64,000 bases of DNA, from assembly GCA_934454525.1 (NCBI GenBank), contig CAKSFM010000009.1, forward strand, positions 1 to 64,000, read 5' to 3'. Under the pieces are notes generated by a model. That model did no database searches, had not been told where the DNA came from, and saw nothing but the letters and a program-made list of their open reading frames with translations. Source of the DNA: an uncultured Clostridia bacterium (GTDB lineage: Bacteria > Bacillota > Clostridia > UMGS1883). Below are positions 60,854-64,000 of this stretch, piece by piece; positions within the stretch are counted from its first letter, which is position 1; each line of letters opens with the position of its first letter. The translations under genes and the position numbers were made by a program.

Positions 60854-61972
60854 CTACATTTTTTTGATTTTGCTTGTTCTTGATATATTAAGAAGAATCC
60901 CCATGCCCGTGAGCATAACAATCAGCGATGTTCCGCCCGAGCTGAAAAACGGCAGCTGCATGCCCGTTGACGGAAGAACAGAAAGCACAACACCGATATT
61001 AATAAGCATCTGCACACCGACAATTGAGGTTATTCCGAAAGCCATCAGTGTGCCGAGCCTATCCTTTGCTTTGAGTGCAATACTCATTCCGCGCCACACG
61101 AAAAGCACAAAGAGCGCGATTACCGCGACTGCACCGACAAAACCCAGCTCCTCGCACACAATTGCATATATATAGTCATTGTGAGCTTCGGGAAGATAGA
61201 GGTATTTTTGCCTTGACTGCCCGAGTCCGAGTCCGAAAAGACCGCCGCTGCCCACAGCATAAAGTGACTGAATAATCTGCCAGCCGATTCCCTTTCTGTA
61301 CTTAAAAGGATTAAAAAGCGCACGGAATCTGTCGAGGCGGTAGCTCTCCATTGCCATAAATGCAAAGCCTGCAACTCCGGCAGCGCCGACCCAGTAAAGA
61401 TACTTAAGCGGAAGTCCTGCGGCAATCATCATCATCAGGCTGATACCTGCAAGCACCACCGCCGCAGACATGTGACTCTGAAGCGCACAGGCGCCGATAT
61501 ACAGTGCAACAACGCCGACGCATGTCAAAATGTTTCTCGTGCTGTGCTGCAAATCAGCTGTCTGCCGCGTTGAAAAACGCGAAGCAAAATAAATTACAAG
61601 CGCAAACTTTGCCAGCTCCGACGGCTGAAAGCTTATCGGACCGATTGAAATCTGCCGCGTTGCCCCATGAGATGCAAATCCGATAATCGGAACTATGTAC
61701 ATGATTACAAGTGTTCCGACCATAATCAGCCTTGACATTTTTTTATATCTGTGGTAATCAAAATTCGCTGTGAGGAACATTCCCGCGCAGCCGATTATCG
61801 AAAGCGCACCCTGTTTTAATATGACGGAGTAGATATTGCCGGATTCAAGCGCGCGCGGCGAGCTTGCCGAAAAAAGCATAATCAGACCGAACAGAAGCAG
61901 CGTTACGATTATCATAAGAAGAATGAAATCCACGCGCTGCGATGTTCTGTTTTTTCTTGCCCCGTCTGCCAT
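60854..61972 (-). CDS. ftsW: SEDS glycosyltransferase FtsW
   Basis: The 372-residue protein has ten predicted helices with the SEDS motifs ISIGPISFQPSELAKFALVIY, PEAHNDYIYAIVCEELGF and the C-terminal PFFSSGGTSLIVML. It polymerises septal glycan with a class b PBP. Its place after mraY is where murD-ftsW would be in the textbook cluster; murD is absent here. Confidence 0.93.
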   Translation of the reverse strand: MADGARKNRTSQRVDFILLMIIVTLLLFGLIMLFSASSPRALESGNIYSVILKQGALSIIGCAGMFLTANFDYHRYKKMSRLIMVGTLVIMYIVPIIGFASHGATRQISIGPISFQPSELAKFALVIYFASRFSTRQTADLQHSTRNILTCVGVVALYIGACALQSHMSAAVVLAGISLMMMIAAGLPLKYLYWVGAAGVAGFAFMAMESYRLDRFRALFNPFKYRKGIGWQIIQSLYAVGSGGLFGLGLGQSRQKYLYLPEAHNDYIYAIVCEELGFVGAVAVIALFVLFVWRGMSIALKAKDRLGTLMAFGITSIVGVQMLINIGVVLSVLPSTGMQLPFFSSGGTSLIVMLTGMGILLNISRTSKIKKM

Positions 61973-61985
61973 ATTTCAAACCACC

Positions 61986-62927
61986 TTATAATGCAAAATA
62001 GCTGATTGCGCACAGTGCAGCCGAGATAAGGCTGAACACTGCAACGACTTTTGTTTCTTTCCAGCCGCACATTTCAAAATGATGATGCACGGGAGCCATT
62101 TTAAAAACGCGTTTTTTCGTTTTTTTGTAGACCGATACCTGAATAATAACACTGAGCGCTTCAAAAAGGAATACGAATGCGCTTATGATTATGAAAAGCT
62201 CCATTCCTGCGCTGATGCTGACAGCCGCTATCATTCCGCCGATGAACAGACTGCCGGTATCTCCCATGAATACCTTTGCCGGATATGCATTGTAAATCAA
62301 AAATCCCAAAAGACCGCCGGCAAGTGCCGCAGAAATTATGCTGCCGTCACCGTGACCGGGAAGCATGTGGCAGGCAGCCGCAAAAAACACTGCAACGATT
62401 GTGCCGACGCTTGCGGCGAGTCCGTCAAGTCCATCGGTGAGATTTGCACTGTTTGACGTTGCAAGCAGCACAAGCATAACGAACGGAATATAAAATATTC
62501 CGAGATCAACACTTTTTCCGAAAAACGGAAGCAGAGTTTCCGTCTGATTAAATGCAAAATACAGATACATTGCATATGCCAGGCTGACCAGCGTCTGAAG
62601 TGAAAACTTCTGCCCGGCGGAAAGTCCTTTGTTATGTTTTTTTATAACCTTTATATAATCGTCAAGAAATCCGATTGCACCGAAAAGCACTCCGCACAGA
62701 AGAATCCCCGTGCCGCGCGCACTTCTGACAAACAGCAACGACGCCGCCGTTGTTGAAAGGATGAATCCGATTCCTCCCATAGTGGGTGTACCCTGTTTTT
62801 TTTCGTGCCATGTCGGGCCGTCCTCAAGAATTGTCTGCCCGAATTTCAGTTTTCTTAAAAAGGGTATAAGCAGCGGTTCAAAAACAGCCGCTATAACAAA
62901 GCTTATCACACATGCCTTTATCCACAT
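61986..62927 (-). CDS. mraY: Phospho-N-acetylmuramoyl-pentapeptide transferase
   Basis: The 313-residue membrane enzyme has KKQGTPTMGGIGF, LDDYIKV, NLTDGLDGLAA, MGDTGSLFIGG and the C-terminal HHHFEMCG loop of MraY. It makes lipid I from UDP-MurNAc-pentapeptide and undecaprenyl phosphate. It starts 12 bases after the murE stop. Confidence 0.95.
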   Translation of the reverse strand: MWIKACVISFVIAAVFEPLLIPFLRKLKFGQTILEDGPTWHEKKQGTPTMGGIGFILSTTAASLLFVRSARGTGILLCGVLFGAIGFLDDYIKVIKKHNKGLSAGQKFSLQTLVSLAYAMYLYFAFNQTETLLPFFGKSVDLGIFYIPFVMLVLLATSNSANLTDGLDGLAASVGTIVAVFFAAACHMLPGHGDGSIISAALAGGLLGFLIYNAYPAKVFMGDTGSLFIGGMIAAVSISAGMELFIIISAFVFLFEALSVIIQVSVYKKTKKRVFKMAPVHHHFEMCGWKETKVVAVFSLISAALCAISYFAL

Positions 62928-62939
62928 TTATCTCACGTC

Positions 62940-64000
62940 CTAAAGAGTTTTTAAAATTTCCTTAACGACCTCGCGCTCGTCAAAGTGGTGTTTGACATGA
63001 TTTATCTCCTGATATGTTTCATGCCCTTTTCCCGCAAGGATGATTATATCGTCCTCTTCGGCTATTTCCATCGCCTTTCTTATTGCCTCGCGGCGGTTCT
63101 CGATTACAATGTGATTATCCTTTTTCATTCCGGCAAGTATCTCACGGATTATCTCCATCGGTTCTTCACAGCGCGGATTATCGCTTGTGATTATCGCAAT
63201 ATCGGAAAGTTCTTCGGCAATATGCCCCATTTTCGGGCGCTTTGCCGCATCACGGTTTCCGCCGCAGCCGATAACTGTGATGATTCTCTTTTTTGCAAAT
63301 CCGCGAACGGCTGAAATTATGTTTTCAACACCGTCCGGTGTGTGAGCATAGTCGATAATCACGGTATAGGGAGTGTTTATATGCACAACTTCAATTCTTC
63401 CCTTAACAGGCTTTGCAAGCACAAGTCCCTTTTCAATGTCGGAATCGCTTATCCCGATATTTTTGCAGGCACAGATTGCCGCAAGCGCATTATAAACCGA
63501 AAATCTGCCCGGGATTCCCAGGCGCATTTCCCTGCGTGTGTTTTTATAAACCAAATCGAAAATCACGCCTCTGCCGCTCATTTTAAGATTTTCTGCGCGA
63601 ACATCGGCTTCCGCGTCTATTGCATAAGTTATCACAGAGCCTTTCGCCGCGTTCAGAATAACATCCTTGTAGCTGTCATCCGCATTAACGACTGCGCTTC
63701 TGCTCATTGTGAAAAGCTTTGCCTTTGCCGCGGCATATGCGTCCATCGTTTTATGAAAATCAAGATGATCCTGCGTGATATTAGTGATAACAGCCGTTTC
63801 AAACTCAATTCCGTAAACGCGTTCAAGAGCAAGCGAATGGCTTGAAACCTCCATCACAACATATTTTCCGCCGCTCTGAGCCATTTCCGAAAACAGGTGA
63901 AACAAATCGAGCGATTCGGGCGTTGTGCGGCTGCTTTCGCGCACATCATCGCCGACAATTATCTGATTTGTTCCGATAAGATCGCACCGTTCGCCCTTAA
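62940..64000 (-). CDS. murE: MurE, UDP-MurNAc-tripeptide synthetase (5' end off window)
   Basis: The visible C-terminal part of about 353 residues reads from the window edge (KGERCDLIGTNQIIVGDD) through SSRTTPESLDLFHLF, VVMEVSSHSLALERV and NITQDHLDFH. It ends with a Mur ligase C domain containing TSDNPRCEEPMEII. The DNPR motif is the one that selects meso-diaminopimelate rather than lysine. The ATP-binding GTNGKTT motif lies beyond position 64000. First visible gene of the cluster. Confidence 0.93.
   Translation of the reverse strand, partial: KGERCDLIGTNQIIVGDDVRESSRTTPESLDLFHLFSEMAQSGGKYVVMEVSSHSLALERVYGIEFETAVITNITQDHLDFHKTMDAYAAAKAKLFTMSRSAVVNADDSYKDVILNAAKGSVITYAIDAEADVRAENLKMSGRGVIFDLVYKNTRREMRLGIPGRFSVYNALAAICACKNIGISDSDIEKGLVLAKPVKGRIEVVHINTPYTVIIDYAHTPDGVENIISAVRGFAKKRIITVIGCGGNRDAAKRPKMGHIAEELSDIAIITSDNPRCEEPMEIIREILAGMKKDNHIVIENRREAIRKAMEIAEEDDIIILAGKGHETYQEINHVKHHFDEREVVKEILKTL

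Noticed and set aside
1..64000. CRISPR array, prophage or insertion sequence with transposase
   Set aside because: No regularly spaced direct repeats, no phage structural genes and no transposase or integrase frames were found. The repeats present are inverted-repeat elements without genes.

Overview
The window reads as a piece of chromosome from a spore-forming, meso-diaminopimelate-type member of the Clostridia, probably an uncultured gut lineage near Oscillospirales or Monoglobales. This is an inference. It rests on sigG and spoIIE, Gram-positive LexA (CGAAC-N4-GTTCG type) operators, several S-layer-homology (SLH) proteins, a MurE fragment with the DNPR motif of meso-DAP-adding ligases, and moderate GC content. 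No 16S rRNA gene or other lineage marker is present.

Layout. 1-5932 (all minus strand) is an accessory island: one orphan Rhs C-terminal tip carrying an N-acetylmuramoyl-L-alanine amidase toxin, two further broken Rhs remnants that share the same short Rhs segment, and a run of small membrane-anchored, HEAT-repeat and immunity-like genes. 6377-11256 is a sporulation and SOS block: a pdaB-like deacetylase, sigG with its ribosome-binding site buried in a hairpin, a LexA-controlled yneA-like gene, and spoIIE. 11400-15751 holds a MATE transporter, mtnN and luxS (recycling of S-adenosylhomocysteine), a cytoplasmic GH29 fucosidase and a Cys-rich small protein. 16217-22416 holds an SLH/WG-like surface protein, a Na/Pi cotransporter with PhoU domain, small membrane proteins and two tRNA genes (Ser-GGA, Pro-CGG). 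22654-26653 encodes YitT, YbaK, a beta-helix-like lipoprotein and a HlyIII protein.

26739-40477 is the arginine region: argC-J-B-D-F-carA-carB in one tightly overlapping operon, then argG and argH. Both the argC and argG promoters have an identical 14-bp palindromic ARG box over the -35. The carB reading frame does not stop at the end of carbamoyl-phosphate synthase. It runs straight into a diaminopimelate-epimerase (DapF) domain, and that domain has Ala where the first catalytic Cys should be. 41290-45414 is metF, a separate MetH reactivation protein, metH and a GIY-YIG protein. 45416-48585 has two convergent EamA transporters, a HAD phosphatase and an XRE regulator. 49088-55275 is an SLH protein followed by a MacAB-like export system. 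55895-64000 is a reduced division and cell-wall cluster (murE-mraY-ftsW-murG-murA-ftsQ-ftsZ, minus strand) without murC, murD, murB or ftsA between its members.

Scattered through the intergenic spaces is a family of about 275-bp elements with terminal inverted repeats (AGGCATAACAGAC...) and nested internal hairpins. There are two complete copies, one truncated copy and several end-only remnants. Two other hairpin-rich elements with terminal repeats lie at 38688-39034 and 48826-49079. All identities and structures were read by eye; no alignment or folding program was run.
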